Shown here: piece after piece, positions 1-8,482 of the stretch
Numbering within the stretch: the first letter of the stretch is position 1
Layout: every line of letters begins with the position of its first letter
Assembly (NCBI RefSeq): GCF_024753135.1
Contig: NZ_JANUGP010000002.1
Span: forward strand, 434,001 to 498,000
Length of the DNA: 64,000 nucleotides
Reading direction: 5' to 3'
DNA from: Streptomyces pyxinicus
Lineage (GTDB): Bacteria; Actinomycetota; Actinomycetes; Streptomycetales; Streptomycetaceae
Notes under the pieces: generated by a model
What the model saw: only the letters and a program-made list of their open reading frames with translations
What the model was told of the DNA's origin: nothing
Databases searched by the model: none
Program-made: the position numbers and the translations under genes

Positions 1-391
1 CTGATATGTCCGCTTCCATACGTGCGACTTCCGCTACTCCGTTCGGTGGCCGGGGGCCGATGTGAGCCGTTTCCGGAATTGATCAACGGCAGTCGGCGGG
101 GTGGCCGGTGATCAATATCGGGGGTGGCGGGCGCATTCCCTCACGGAAGTTTTGCGGGCGGTTTTACGAATGGCGCACGACGCCTCGTCAATGTGACGGG
201 AGAGACATGGAGAGGCTCATGTGACAGGAGTGACGGGTGGTTCACGGGTACCCCCACCCGGAGGGATGGGCGCCGCTCGGGGAGGGTCGGGTGCGGTGGC
301 GTCGGAACGGCTCGGTAACCTAGCGGCGCTGACAGACACTTAGGGTGGCTTTATAGGGAGCCGCCCGCGCGTTCAAGGAGATGCCGCCGCC
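1..391. other. intergenic region upstream of lipoprotein gene
   Basis: No convincing gene is visible here. Short open frames lack coding bias and ribosome binding sites. The last part must hold the promoter of the lipoprotein gene at 392, whose ribosome binding site AAGGAG lies at 375-380. A single GTTCACGGG stretch near 239-247 resembles one half of a PHO box, but no second unit follows at 11-bp spacing. Confidence 0.5.
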
Positions 392-1069
392 GTGAGCAGC
401 AGCCTTCGACGCGGCGCCCTCGCCGCCTCCGCCATCGTCTTCTCGATCGCCTCGCTCGCCGCCTGCGGCGCCGGCAACAACTCGCAGACCCTGGAGATCA
501 AGCCGGACAACGCGGCCACCAGCGTCGGCCACATCAAGGTCCAGAACGCGCTGATCATCACCCAGCCGGACCTGAAGGCGACCGGCCCCGCGGTGGTCTC
601 CGCGACCGTGTTCAACTCGGACAGCAAGCCCCAGACCCTCCAGTCGATCAAGATCGGCAGCACCTCCACGGAGCTGAAGCCGGCCAAGGGCCAGAGCCTG
701 TCCATCCCCGCCTACGGCTCCCTGGTCATCGGCGGCAAGGACAACGCCTCCGCGGTGCTCTCCAGCGGCCGTGAGGCGGTCCAGGACGGCAACGCCCAGG
801 AGATGACCTTCACCTTCAGCAAGACCGGTGACGTGGGTCTGAAGGCGTTCGTGGTCCCGGCCACCAGCTACTTCGACAAGTGGGGCCCGAGCGAGATCCC
901 GTCCGCCCCGGCCTCCGCGTCGTCCTCCGCCTCCTCCTCGGCGTCCGGCGCCGCGGGCGCGACGGCCTCCGGCACCGGCAAGCCGGGCAAGAACACCCCG
1001 TCGGCCGGCGCCACCGGCGGGTCGGTCACGCCGAGCGATTCCGCGTCCGGGTCGGCCGCGGGTCACTGA
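392..1069 (+). CDS. secreted lipoprotein with Ala/Ser-rich C-terminal tail
   Basis: A 225-residue exported protein. Residues 1-25 form a lipoprotein signal (positive start, hydrophobic stretch, lipobox SLAAC with the Cys at about 25), so it should be anchored to the outer face of the membrane. Residues about 27-165 form a compact beta-rich domain, similar in arrangement to DUF461 / copper-chaperone PCuAC-like lipoproteins of Streptomyces. From about 170 to the end it is a low-complexity Ser/Ala/Gly/Pro linker. I saw no Met/His copper motif, so metal binding is not supported. The GTG start at 392 is fixed by AAGGAG eleven bases upstream. It converges on phoP and shares a terminator with it. 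Confidence 0.75.
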   Translation: MSSSLRRGALAASAIVFSIASLAACGAGNNSQTLEIKPDNAATSVGHIKVQNALIITQPDLKATGPAVVSATVFNSDSKPQTLQSIKIGSTSTELKPAKGQSLSIPAYGSLVIGGKDNASAVLSSGREAVQDGNAQEMTFTFSKTGDVGLKAFVVPATSYFDKWGPSEIPSAPASASSSASSSASGAAGATASGTGKPGKNTPSAGATGGSVTPSDSASGSAAGH

Positions 1070-1075
1070 GCGGCC

Positions 1076-1262
1076 GTACCGGCTGCGTCAGGTCGTACCG
1101 GCTGCAACGGTCGTACCGGCTCGTACCGGCTGCATCGGTCGTACCGGCTCGTACCGGCTGCATCGGTCGTACCGGCTGCCATTCGAGCCGCCGCACTCGC
1201 CGCAGGCCGCCGCATCCGCCGTAGGCCGCCGCATCCGCTGTACGCCGCCGCACCCGCCGTAC
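1076..1262. repeat. two adjacent tandem repeat tracts
   Basis: Between the lipoprotein gene and phoP are two unrelated tracts. At 1076-1178 the 9-mer GTACCGGCT occurs seven times, partly in a longer unit including TGCATCGGTC. At 1187-1262 there are four contiguous 19-bp units of the form GCCGCCGCAtcCGCCGtAg (1187, 1206, 1225, 1244). There are no spacers, so this is not CRISPR; slippage expansion is the simplest explanation. Confidence 0.85.
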
Positions 1263-1302
1263 GCCGAAGGGCGGCGCCCCCGTCGGGGTGCCGCCCTTCG
1301 GC
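1263..1302. terminator. bidirectional hairpin terminator between lipoprotein gene and phoP
   Basis: A GC-rich inverted repeat of about 16 bp per arm (arms beginning GCCGAAGGGCGGC and ending GCCGCCCTTCGGC) around a short loop. It lies just past the lipoprotein tracts and 20 bp beyond the phoP stop, so it can end both converging transcripts. Confidence 0.8.
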
Positions 1303-1322
1303 ATGTCTCGGAGAGGTTCGGC

Positions 1323-2003
1323 CTACGGCTCGAACTTGTACCCCAGACCGCGGACCGTCACCAGATAGCGCGGCGCGCCCGGGTCCGGCTCGATCTTGGC
1401 GCGCAGCCGCTTGACGTGCACGTCGAGGGTCTTGGTGTCGCCCACGTAGTCGGCGCCCCAGACCCGGTCGATAAGCTGCATGCGGGTGAGCACCCGGCCG
1501 GCGTTGCGCAGCAGCATCTCCAGCAGGTCGAACTCCTTGAGCGGCAGGTCGACCTTGGAGCCGCCGACGGTGACCACGTGCCGGTCGACGTCCATCCGGA
1601 CCGGACCGGCCTCCAGCGCGGCCGGGGTGACCTCCTCCGGCTCGCCGCGCCGGCGCAGCACCGCGCGGATCCGGGCGACCAGTTCGCGGGAGGAGAAGGG
1701 CTTGGTGACGTAGTCGTCGGCTCCTATCTCCAGACCGACCACCTTGTCGATCTCGCTGTCCTTCGCGGTCACCATGATCACGGGGACGTTGGAGCGGCCG
1801 CGCAGCTGACGGCAGACCTCGGTGCCGGGCAGGCCCGGCAGCATCAGGTCGAGCAGGACGAGGTCGGCGCCGTTGCGCTCGAACTCGTCGAGTCCGTCGG
1901 GCCCGGTGGCCGCTACCGCGACCTCGAAGCCCTCCTTGCGGAGCATGTACGACAGGGCGTCGGAGAAGGACTCCTCGTCCTCGACGACGAGCACTCGGGT
2001 CAC
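1323..2003 (-). CDS. phoP: phosphate-responsive response regulator PhoP
   Basis: A 226-residue OmpR/PhoB-type response regulator. The receiver domain (about 3-115) has the acidic pair E8-D9, the phospho-acceptor D52 in LLDLMLPG, T79 and K101 in VTKPF. The C-terminal winged-helix DNA-binding domain (about 130-225) ends in the typical GLGYKFEP. It should bind PHO boxes and control the phosphate-starvation regulon and, in Streptomyces, antibiotic production. The GTG start at 2003 overlaps the phoR stop by four bases (GTGA), showing translational coupling. Length and gene order match the well-known phoU / phoR-phoP locus of Streptomyces. Confidence 0.95.
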   Translation of the reverse strand: MTRVLVVEDEESFSDALSYMLRKEGFEVAVAATGPDGLDEFERNGADLVLLDLMLPGLPGTEVCRQLRGRSNVPVIMVTAKDSEIDKVVGLEIGADDYVTKPFSSRELVARIRAVLRRRGEPEEVTPAALEAGPVRMDVDRHVVTVGGSKVDLPLKEFDLLEMLLRNAGRVLTRMQLIDRVWGADYVGDTKTLDVHVKRLRAKIEPDPGAPRYLVTVRGLGYKFEP

Positions 2004-3250
2004 GGAAGGACCTCCGGGGCGGGAAGCGGTTCGTACGGGGATGACTCGGTGGTGCCGGCCTCGTCGTCGAGGTCGGGGTGCTGCTGCGCGCGGTCGCGGG
2101 CCGCGCCCGCCTCCGGCAGTCTGAGGGTGAAGGTGGAGCCCTGGCCCTCGGCGCTCCACACCGTGACCTCCCCGCCGTGCGAGGCGACCACGTGCTTGAC
2201 GATGGCGAGACCCAGACCGGTGCCGCCGGTGGCCCGGGAGCGGGCCGGGTCGACGCGGTAGAAGCGCTCGAAGACGCGCTCCTTGTCCCGCTCGGAGATG
2301 CCGATGCCCTGGTCGGTGACGGCCAGCTCGATCAGATCACCGCCGGGGCCGCCGATCCTGCGGGCGGCGATGCCGACGCGGGTGCGGGCCGGGGAGTAGT
2401 TGACGGCGTTCTCGACCAGATTGCCGAGGGCGGCGGCGAGCTGGCCGCGGTTGCCCCACACGTGCAGGTCGGCGGTGCCGCCGGCGGCCATGGTGATCTG
2501 CTTGGTGCCGGCCTGGTGGCGGCAGCGGTCCATGGCCTCGGCGACCAGTTCGTCCACCCGGACCGGCTCGGCGTCCTCCAGCGGGTCGTCGTTCTGCACC
2601 CGGGAGAGGTCGATCAGTTCCTGGACCAGGTTGGTCAGCCGGGTCGCCTCGATCTGCATCCGGCCCGCGAAGCGCGTCACGGCCTCGGGGTCGTCCGAGG
2701 CGTCCATGACGGCCTCGGAGAGCAGGGAGAGCGCGCCGACGGGCGTCTTCAGCTCATGGCTCACATTGGCCACGAAGTCGCGCCGTACGGCCTCGATCCG
2801 GCGGGCCTCGGTCAGGTCCTCGACCAGCAGCAGGACCAGGCGGGAGCCGAGCGGGGCGACTCTGGCGGAGACGGCGAGGGCCTCGCCGCGTCCGGTGCCG
2901 CGCCGGGGCAGATCCAGCTCGACCTGGCGTATCTCGCCGTCGCGCCGGGTGTCCCGGGCCATCTGCAGCATGGGCTCGACGGCGAGCTTGCCGCCGCGCA
3001 CCAGTCCGAGGGCGTAGGCGGCCGAGCTGGCCTTGACGACGGCGTCGGCCTCGTCGAGGACGACGGCCGAGGAGCGGAGCACGGACAACACGGTGTCCAC
3101 GCCGGGCGGGAGTACGGGATCGGTGTGCAAGGAAGTCCTGGTGGGTCGCTTCTGGTCGCGTTCGCTCCAGCGGAACGCCAGCATGGCGATGACACCGGTG
3201 AGCACCCCGGCGATCGCTGCCGCTGCGGCGACCGCCGCGTTCACGTCCAT
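2000..3250 (-). CDS. phoR: sensor histidine kinase PhoR
   Basis: A 416-residue membrane histidine kinase. One transmembrane helix lies at about residues 5-27; a PAS-like region (about 55-145) follows, then the HisKA box with phospho-acceptor H165 in VSHELKTP, and a HATPase domain with an N box (NLVENAVNYS), DQGIGI and GTGLGLAI. It phosphorylates PhoP under phosphate limitation. Its ATG lies about 190 bp from phoU, which reads the other way, and the shared gap contains PHO boxes, so phoRP is probably autoregulated. It overlaps phoP by four bases. Confidence 0.95.
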   Translation of the reverse strand: MDVNAAVAAAAAIAGVLTGVIAMLAFRWSERDQKRPTRTSLHTDPVLPPGVDTVLSVLRSSAVVLDEADAVVKASSAAYALGLVRGGKLAVEPMLQMARDTRRDGEIRQVELDLPRRGTGRGEALAVSARVAPLGSRLVLLLVEDLTEARRIEAVRRDFVANVSHELKTPVGALSLLSEAVMDASDDPEAVTRFAGRMQIEATRLTNLVQELIDLSRVQNDDPLEDAEPVRVDELVAEAMDRCRHQAGTKQITMAAGGTADLHVWGNRGQLAAALGNLVENAVNYSPARTRVGIAARRIGGPGGDLIELAVTDQGIGISERDKERVFERFYRVDPARSRATGGTGLGLAIVKHVVASHGGEVTVWSAEGQGSTFTLRLPEAGAARDRAQQHPDLDDEAGTTESSPYEPLPAPEVLP

Positions 3251-3323
3251 GCCTCCAGGTTAGGCATGGGGTACGACATGCCCACAGCCGTCCGGGTGCG
3301 ACCTCGAACACTCGTCGCCCAGA

Positions 3324-3356
3324 GTTCACCTGGGAGCCAGTGCTGGTTCATTTGGG
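3324..3356. promoter_or_regulatory. PHO box (PhoP-binding direct repeats) in phoR-phoU intergenic region
   Basis: Units GTTCACCTGGG (3324-3334) and GTTCATTTGGG (3346-3356) are separated by exactly one further 11-bp unit, AGCCAGTGCTG, which is more degenerate. An 11-bp period with GTTCA at the start is the established Streptomyces PHO-box layout. It lies in the divergent phoR/phoU promoter region, so PhoP should autoregulate phoRP and control phoU. Confidence 0.9.
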
Positions 3357-3440
3357 GTGGCGGAAACGGACGCGTACGGAACCGAACGTGGGAGCGTGGG
3401 GAGCGCAGCCCCCGAAGCACACGTACGAGAGGGAGCCCTG

Positions 3441-4130
3441 ATGCGGGACGCTTACCACGAGGAACTTGACTCGATCGGCGACGGACTGGTGGAGATGGCC
3501 CGCCTGACCGGGTCGGCGATCGGGCGCGCCACGACCGCCATCCTCGACGCCGACCTGAAGCTGGCCGAGAGCGTGATCGAGGCCGACCAGAAGGTCGACG
3601 AACTCCAGCACGACCTGGAGGCCCGGGCGATAGCCCTGCTCGCCCGCCAGCAGCCGGTGGCGACGGATCTCCGTATCGTCGTCACCTCGCTGCGCATGTC
3701 CGCCGACCTGGAGCGCTCCGGCGACCTCGCCCAGCACGTGGCGAAGCTGGCCCGGCTGCGCTTCCCGTCCCGGGCGGTCCCGCAGGACCTGCACGCCACC
3801 ATCCTGGAGATGGGCCAGCTCGCGCAGCGCCTGATGGCCAAGGCGGCCGAGGTCATCATCACCAAGGACGTCGACCTGGCACTCCAGCTGGAGCAGGACG
3901 ACGACGACATGGACCTGCTGCACCGCACCCTCTTCCAGCACCTGATCGACGAGCGCTGGAAGCACGGCATCGAGACGGCCGTCGACGTCACCCTCCTCGG
4001 CCGCTACTACGAGCGCTACGCGGACCACGCGGTGGCCGTCGCGAAGCGCGTCGTCTACCTGGTCACGGGCGAGCACGCGGACGAGCTGCAGGCGGGCATC
4101 GAGCCGGTCACGGGGGTGGAGGGGGCGTAG
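3441..4130 (+). CDS. phoU: phosphate signalling protein PhoU
   Basis: A 229-residue, all-helical PhoU protein made of two three-helix repeats. The first repeat has the conserved pattern ending RIVVTSLRMSADLERSGDLA and the second repeat ends ERYADHAVAVAKRV, both typical PhoU metal-cluster motifs (E/D-x-ER-x-GD/ADH). It modulates the Pst transporter and PhoR. The ATG at 3441 has GAGGGAG just upstream; a longer in-frame reading from 3357 would run through the PHO boxes and is not used. It is divergent from phoR. Confidence 0.95.
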   Translation: MRDAYHEELDSIGDGLVEMARLTGSAIGRATTAILDADLKLAESVIEADQKVDELQHDLEARAIALLARQQPVATDLRIVVTSLRMSADLERSGDLAQHVAKLARLRFPSRAVPQDLHATILEMGQLAQRLMAKAAEVIITKDVDLALQLEQDDDDMDLLHRTLFQHLIDERWKHGIETAVDVTLLGRYYERYADHAVAVAKRVVYLVTGEHADELQAGIEPVTGVEGA

Positions 4131-4360
4131 CCCTCCGGGGGCCGGCCGGGACGGAAGCCGGCCGGGACGGAAGGGACAGCTGCGTCGGTCGCGATCCCAC
4201 CGTCCCACCGGAGTGGCCGCGGAACGGTCCGACGCCTCCGTGCGCTGCGGACGCGCTGCGGATGCGCCGCCGATGCGCTGCCGATGCGCCGTTGATGAGC
4301 CCGGGGAATTGGGCATCAACTGGGCGGGGGCACCCCTGCCCCCGCGTCGAGGAGGGACCC

Positions 4361-4516
4361 ATGGCCGAATCCCCCAGCACCACGCCCGACCCCCAGCAGG
4401 AGCGCGAGACCGAGCAGCCTGCCGACGCCAGGAGCCTGCCGCTGTTCGGCGCGTGCGGCTGTGGCTCGGGCTGCGGCTGCGGCTGCCAGTCGGGCAACCC
4501 CTGCCAGTGCGGCTGA
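4361..4516 (+). CDS. small Cys/Gly-rich peptide, possibly metal-binding
   Basis: A 51-residue protein with a clear ribosome binding site (GGAGGG at 4350-4355). The first 30 residues are polar, Glu/Pro-rich; residues 31-51 contain seven Cys in a Cys-Gly ladder (ACGCGSGCGCGC followed by QSGNPCQCG). This is metallothionein-like spacing, but no His or known metallothionein domain is visible, so metal binding is only an inference. A perfect hairpin terminator follows at 4539. It stands alone between phoU and an unknown gene. Confidence 0.7.
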   Translation: MAESPSTTPDPQQERETEQPADARSLPLFGACGCGSGCGCGCQSGNPCQCG

Positions 4517-4538
4517 CGCCACGCCCGCACGTCACGTC

Positions 4539-4576
4539 ATAGGGCCGGTGGGGAAAGGATCCCTCACCGGCCCTAT
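4539..4576. terminator. hairpin terminator after Cys-rich peptide gene
   Basis: Inverted repeat with arms ATAGGGCCGGTG and CACCGGCCCTAT around GGGAAAGGATCCCT, which itself can pair. It lies 22 bp after the stop codon and just before the next gene. Confidence 0.85.
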
Positions 4577-4593
4577 GCCGTTACGGTGCTCCG

Positions 4594-5130
4594 GTGTCCG
4601 CCTTCATACAGCAACTCCCCGCCCTGGTGGGCGTGGTCATCGGCTCCCTCGGCTCGTACGCGGCCGTCACCCTCGGCGACCGCGCCCGCTTCCGCCGCGA
4701 ACGCGAGGTCCGCTGGGAGGACCGCCGCCTCGCCGCGTACGCGGAGTACGGCCGGGCCCAGAAGACGATCGTCACCCTCCTCTACCGCACCGCGGCGTTC
4801 CTGGACCTCGACCCCCACCCCCACCCGCTCCGCCCGGAGGACTCGGCCCCCCTCCTGACCACCGCCGCGGAGGCACGCGACCTGGCCTGGGAGGCGCTGC
4901 TCCTGCTGGGCGACGCCGAGGTGGCGGCAGCGGCCCACGACTGGGCCGGCGTGGTCACCACCATGGAATCCACCCTCCACACCGGCCCCACCACCCCGCC
5001 CACCTGGCAAGCCCTCCTCACCGACCAGCGCACGGCCCGCGACCGTTATTACGCGGCGGCCCGAACGGACATCACCTTGCCACCGAACCCCGCGGGGCAC
5101 TTGCGTCTGGACCAGGGACATCGGGGCTGA
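4594..5130 (+). CDS. hypothetical membrane-anchored protein
   Basis: A 178-residue protein starting with GTG. Residues 4-26 form one hydrophobic segment (start of the chain), followed by a strongly charged stretch RARFRREREVRWEDRR, then a mostly helical cytoplasmic region. The pattern, one N-terminal helix followed by a positively charged helical bundle, is common in small Streptomyces proteins of unknown function. I do not recognise a domain. It converges on the TetR gene at 5161. Confidence 0.6.
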   Translation: MSAFIQQLPALVGVVIGSLGSYAAVTLGDRARFRREREVRWEDRRLAAYAEYGRAQKTIVTLLYRTAAFLDLDPHPHPLRPEDSAPLLTTAAEARDLAWEALLLLGDAEVAAAAHDWAGVVTTMESTLHTGPTTPPTWQALLTDQRTARDRYYAAARTDITLPPNPAGHLRLDQGHRG

Positions 5131-5160
5131 TGCCGGAGGCCGCATCCACTGCCTGTCCCC

Positions 5161-5886
5161 TCAGGGCGTGAGTCGGGCCGTCAGGCCATCGAGGACTCTG
5201 TCGAGCCCGTACGCGAAGTTGTCATCCCGGATCCGCTGCGGGTGCGCGTCCCGCTGGGCGGAGCTTCCCGCACGCAGCCGCGGATGCTCGCGCGTGGCAT
5301 CGTCGAAGGCCGGCCGCAGGCCTGTCACCCACTCCTGCTCGGTCTTGCCGCTGCGAGCGATCTGTGAGAGGTACGCGGCCTCGGTGGTCGCGATCCCGAT
5401 GACGTACGCCATGAGCGTGCCCGTGGCCTGATCCATCTCATGCGCGGGGAAGCCCGCCGCCTCGAACTGCGCGAGGAGTGCCGACGACATCCGCACGGCG
5501 TTCGGGCCGACGTGGACGAGACCGACCTGGCCCAGTTCGGGGGCGATCCATGGGTGGCGGAGCGTCATCGCCCGCAGTTCGGTCGCGGTGCGGGTGACGG
5601 CCGCGCGCCACCGGGTCCCCCCAGGGGCGGTCGGTACGTCCAGTTCGCCGTAGACCTCGTCCACGACCAGCTCGATCAGCTCGTCCTTGTTGGCCACGTG
5701 CCGGTACAGAGAGGTGGCCGCCGTACCCATGCGGGTGCCGAGCTTGCGCATGCTGAGCTCCCCGACGCCCTCCGCGTCCAGCAGGCGGATCGCCTCGGCG
5801 ACGATCTGCTCGCGGGTCAGGTGTTCCCGCTGCCGAGGGCGCGGCCGGGTCCACACCGAGGTGGACGGCTTCTCGTCGGCTGGCAT
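5161..5886 (-). CDS. TetR/AcrR-family repressor
   Basis: About 241 residues. The N-terminal helix-turn-helix (about 25-70) reads EQIVAEAIRLLDAEGVGELSMRKLGTRMG followed by TSLYRHVANKDEL, a classic TetR fold. The C-terminal half matches the TetR_C (tetracycline-repressor-like) ligand domain. The ATG at 5886 is preferred; a GTG at 5931 is possible but lacks a ribosome binding site. It is divergent from a serine hydrolase gene, with near-perfect direct repeats between them, so it probably represses that gene and itself. Confidence 0.85.
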   Translation of the reverse strand: MPADEKPSTSVWTRPRPRQREHLTREQIVAEAIRLLDAEGVGELSMRKLGTRMGTAATSLYRHVANKDELIELVVDEVYGELDVPTAPGGTRWRAAVTRTATELRAMTLRHPWIAPELGQVGLVHVGPNAVRMSSALLAQFEAAGFPAHEMDQATGTLMAYVIGIATTEAAYLSQIARSGKTEQEWVTGLRPAFDDATREHPRLRAGSSAQRDAHPQRIRDDNFAYGLDRVLDGLTARLTP

Positions 5887-5953
5887 GCGGCCCTCATCTC
5901 TGCTCGTCCCACGTCCAGTCGTCTCCGCCACCCTAGCGCACGCTGTACGCCAT

Positions 5954-5985
5954 TGCGTACGGTGTTAACTCATGCGTACAGTGTT
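5954..5985. promoter_or_regulatory. probable TetR operator (direct repeats)
   Basis: TGCGTACGGTGTT (5954-5966) and TGCGTACAGTGTT (5973-5985) differ at one base and are spaced 19 bp apart between the divergent TetR and hydrolase genes. Each contains the GTAC core. Confidence 0.65.
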
Positions 5986-6026
5986 CGCATCAACGGAATG
6001 CCGTACGCGACAGACAGGGGACCGCC

Positions 6027-7481
6027 ATGCCGGAGAACGTGAGTTGGGGCGCGCTGGGCGGCTGGGAAGCCAAGGGCGAATGGGGGACCAGGGACTCGAC
6101 GGGGAGGAAACTGGACCTCGTCCAATGGCAGAACCGCCTCGACGTACTGCGCGCCAAGCACCACGTTCCGGCCGCCTCACTCGCGGTCCTCGTGAACGGG
6201 ACCGTCCACGAGTTGGCCAGTGGCACGCTCCACCGCGGCACGGGTGTGACGGCAACGACCGACTCGGTCTACCAGACGGGCTCGATCGCCAAGGTCTACA
6301 CCGCCACCCTGATCATGCGGCTCGTCGAATCGGGCCGACTGGACCTGGACGCGCCGGTCACCGACGTGCTGCCGGAGTTCTCGGTCGCCGACCCCGAGGC
6401 GACCAGGGCGATCACCACACGCCAACTGCTCAGCCACACAAGCGGCCTCACCTGCGACTTCACCTACGACAGCGGGCGCGGCGACGACTGCCTCGCCAAG
6501 TACGTCGAGGCTGCCAAGGATGTGGCACTCGACTGCCCGCCCGGCACCGCGATCTCCTACAGCAGCGTCGGATACAACGTGCTCGGCCGGATCGTCGAGG
6601 TGGTGACCGGCCAGGTCTGGGACGAAGCCCTCAAAGACCTGCTCCTCACCCCGCTCGGCCTCACCCACACGATGACGCTTCCCGAGGAGGCGCTGCGGTT
6701 CCGTGCGGCGATGGGACACCTGGGCGAGGCGGGCCAGGACCCGGAACCGGCACCATCCTGGGACCTGATGCCGCGCTCGGCGGGCCCCTACGGCAGGATC
6801 ATCGCCACGGCCGGCGACGTGGCGCGGCTCGCGCAGCTGCACCTCAACGGCGGCGTGGCGCCGGACGGCACGCGCGTGCTCTCCGAGGAGACGGTCGCGC
6901 TGATGCGGCAGCGGGTGGTCGACTCCCCCGACAAGTGGACCGTCAGCGCGGACGGCTGGGGACTGGGCTGGACCCTGTACGACTGGAACGGCGTCCAGGG
7001 ATACGGGCATGACGGCGCCTCGATCGGGCAGTACGGCTACCTGCGCGTGGTGCCCTCGGCGGGCGTCGCGGTCGCGCTGCTCACCAACGGCGGCGGCGCG
7101 CGCGAACTGTACGCGGCGCTCTACCGGGAACTCCTCGCCGAGTTGGCCGGGGTGACGATGCAGGAGCCCTTCGCTCCGCCGGCCCAGCCGCCCGTGGTCG
7201 ACTTCGCGCCATTCGTCGGCTCGTACCGGCGCGAGGGCGTGCTCATCACCGTGACCGAGCGGGACGGTGCGGGCCACATGGTCTACGAGTTCGTCGACGG
7301 CATGAAGGGCTTCTCCGAGCCCATGGACATAGACCTGCTACCCGTGACGGAGACGGTCTTCGCGGGCACCGGGGTGGGCGCGGCGTTCAGCGAGGGCTAC
7401 ATGCCCGTGGTCTTCTCCACCCTGGAGGACGGCACGCCCTGCGTCTACATCGGCATGCGCTGTGGCCCCAAGGTCGCCTGA
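6027..7481 (+). CDS. serine hydrolase of the class C beta-lactamase family
   Basis: A 484-residue protein with no signal peptide, so likely cytoplasmic. The penicillin-binding/beta-lactamase fold (about 33-365) shows the nucleophile motif S86-I-A-K89, the second motif Y178-S-S180 within YSSVGYNVLGRI, and a third motif HDG replacing the usual KTG, as in esterase EstB and D-amino-acid peptidase relatives. The C-terminal part (about 390-484) is a beta-rich domain often found after this fold. It is more likely an esterase or peptidase than an antibiotic-resistance enzyme. Regulation by the divergent TetR gene is likely. Confidence 0.85.
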   Translation: MPENVSWGALGGWEAKGEWGTRDSTGRKLDLVQWQNRLDVLRAKHHVPAASLAVLVNGTVHELASGTLHRGTGVTATTDSVYQTGSIAKVYTATLIMRLVESGRLDLDAPVTDVLPEFSVADPEATRAITTRQLLSHTSGLTCDFTYDSGRGDDCLAKYVEAAKDVALDCPPGTAISYSSVGYNVLGRIVEVVTGQVWDEALKDLLLTPLGLTHTMTLPEEALRFRAAMGHLGEAGQDPEPAPSWDLMPRSAGPYGRIIATAGDVARLAQLHLNGGVAPDGTRVLSEETVALMRQRVVDSPDKWTVSADGWGLGWTLYDWNGVQGYGHDGASIGQYGYLRVVPSAGVAVALLTNGGGARELYAALYRELLAELAGVTMQEPFAPPAQPPVVDFAPFVGSYRREGVLITVTERDGAGHMVYEFVDGMKGFSEPMDIDLLPVTETVFAGTGVGAAFSEGYMPVVFSTLEDGTPCVYIGMRCGPKVA

Positions 7482-7519
7482 GCCACTCCCGCACGGTGCT
7501 CTCCAGTCCGGCGCGGCAA

Positions 7520-7561
7520 CGGGCCCCCTGTCAGCGGTAACACCGCAGGCAGGGGGCCCGG
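7520..7561. terminator. bidirectional hairpin terminator
   Basis: Arms CGGGCCCCCTG and CAGGGGGCCCG flank a loop containing a second small stem (GCGGTAACACCGC). It lies between the ends of the hydrolase gene and gpmA, which converge. Confidence 0.85.
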
Positions 7562-7577
7562 CAGAGGGAAGGGAAGG

Positions 7578-8339
7578 TTACTTCTTCTTGCCCTGGTTCC
7601 TGACCGCCTCGATCGCTGCCGCGGCCGCGTCCGCGTCGAGGTACTTGCCGCCCGGGGTGACCGGCTTGAAGTCGGTGTCCAGGTCGTAGGCCAGGGGGAT
7701 GCCCGTGGGGATGTTCAGGCCGGCGATGTCGGCGTCGGAGATGCCGTCCAGGTGCTTGACCAGGGCGCGGAGGCTGTTGCCGTGGGCCGCGACCAGGACC
7801 GTGCGGCCGGTCAGGAGGTCGGGGACGATGGCGTCGAACCAGTAGGGGAGCATCCGGACGACGACGTCCTTGAGGCACTCCGTGCGCGGGCGCAGCTCCG
7901 GCGGGAGGGTCGCGTAGCGCGGGTCGTCGAACTGGGAGAACTCCGAGTCGTCGGACAGCGGGGGCGGCGGGGTGTCGTAGGAGCGGCGCCAGAGCATGAA
8001 CTGCTCCTCGCCGAACTCGGCCAGCGTCGCCGCCTTGTCCTTGCCCTGGAGGGCGCCGTAGTGGCGCTCGTTCAGGCGCCAGCTGCGGTGGACCGGGATC
8101 CACTGGCGGTCGGCGGCCTCCAGGGCGAGCTGCGCCGTGCGGATCGCGCGCTTCTGGAGGGACGTGTGGACCACGTCGGGGAGGAGGTCGGCGTCCTTCA
8201 GGAGCTCGCCACCGCGGACTGCCTCCTTCTCGCCCTTCTCGTTGAGGTTGACGTCCACCCAGCCGGTGAACAGGTTCTTCGCGTTCCACTCGCTCTCGCC
8301 GTGGCGGAGGAGGATCAGCTTGTACGGTGCGTCGGCCAT
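7578..8339 (-). CDS. gpmA: 2,3-bisphosphoglycerate-dependent phosphoglycerate mutase
   Basis: A 253-residue histidine-phosphatase-superfamily enzyme that interconverts 3- and 2-phosphoglycerate in glycolysis. The phospho-histidine motif [10 protein letters not shown] (H13) is near the start; [21 protein letters not shown] and the second catalytic histidine in AAHGNSLR follow, all hallmarks of the dPGM family. The length is typical. The ATG at 8339 is chosen because this is where family homology begins; upstream in-frame codons have no coding character. Confidence 0.95.
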   Translation of the reverse strand: MADAPYKLILLRHGESEWNAKNLFTGWVDVNLNEKGEKEAVRGGELLKDADLLPDVVHTSLQKRAIRTAQLALEAADRQWIPVHRSWRLNERHYGALQGKDKAATLAEFGEEQFMLWRRSYDTPPPPLSDDSEFSQFDDPRYATLPPELRPRTECLKDVVVRMLPYWFDAIVPDLLTGRTVLVAAHGNSLRALVKHLDGISDADIAGLNIPTGIPLAYDLDTDFKPVTPGGKYLDADAAAAAIEAVRNQGKKK

Positions 8340-8482
8340 GGTTTCGAGCCTACCTAAGGTGCCATCGGTCGATTGACGGCGTCCGTTAAACCGCTGGTGG
8401 TGCGATCGGCCGTGTTTGTAAGGTGTCGGAGTCGAGTTAGCCACTTACCGCGCCGTCGTACGACACCCCGGGGGACCCAGCC

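Noticed and set aside
236-262. PHO box upstream of the lipoprotein gene
   Set aside because: Only one GTTCAC-like unit is present; no 11-bp repeat follows.
1187-1262. Possible CRISPR array
   Set aside because: The 19-bp units are contiguous with no unique spacers and there are no cas genes.
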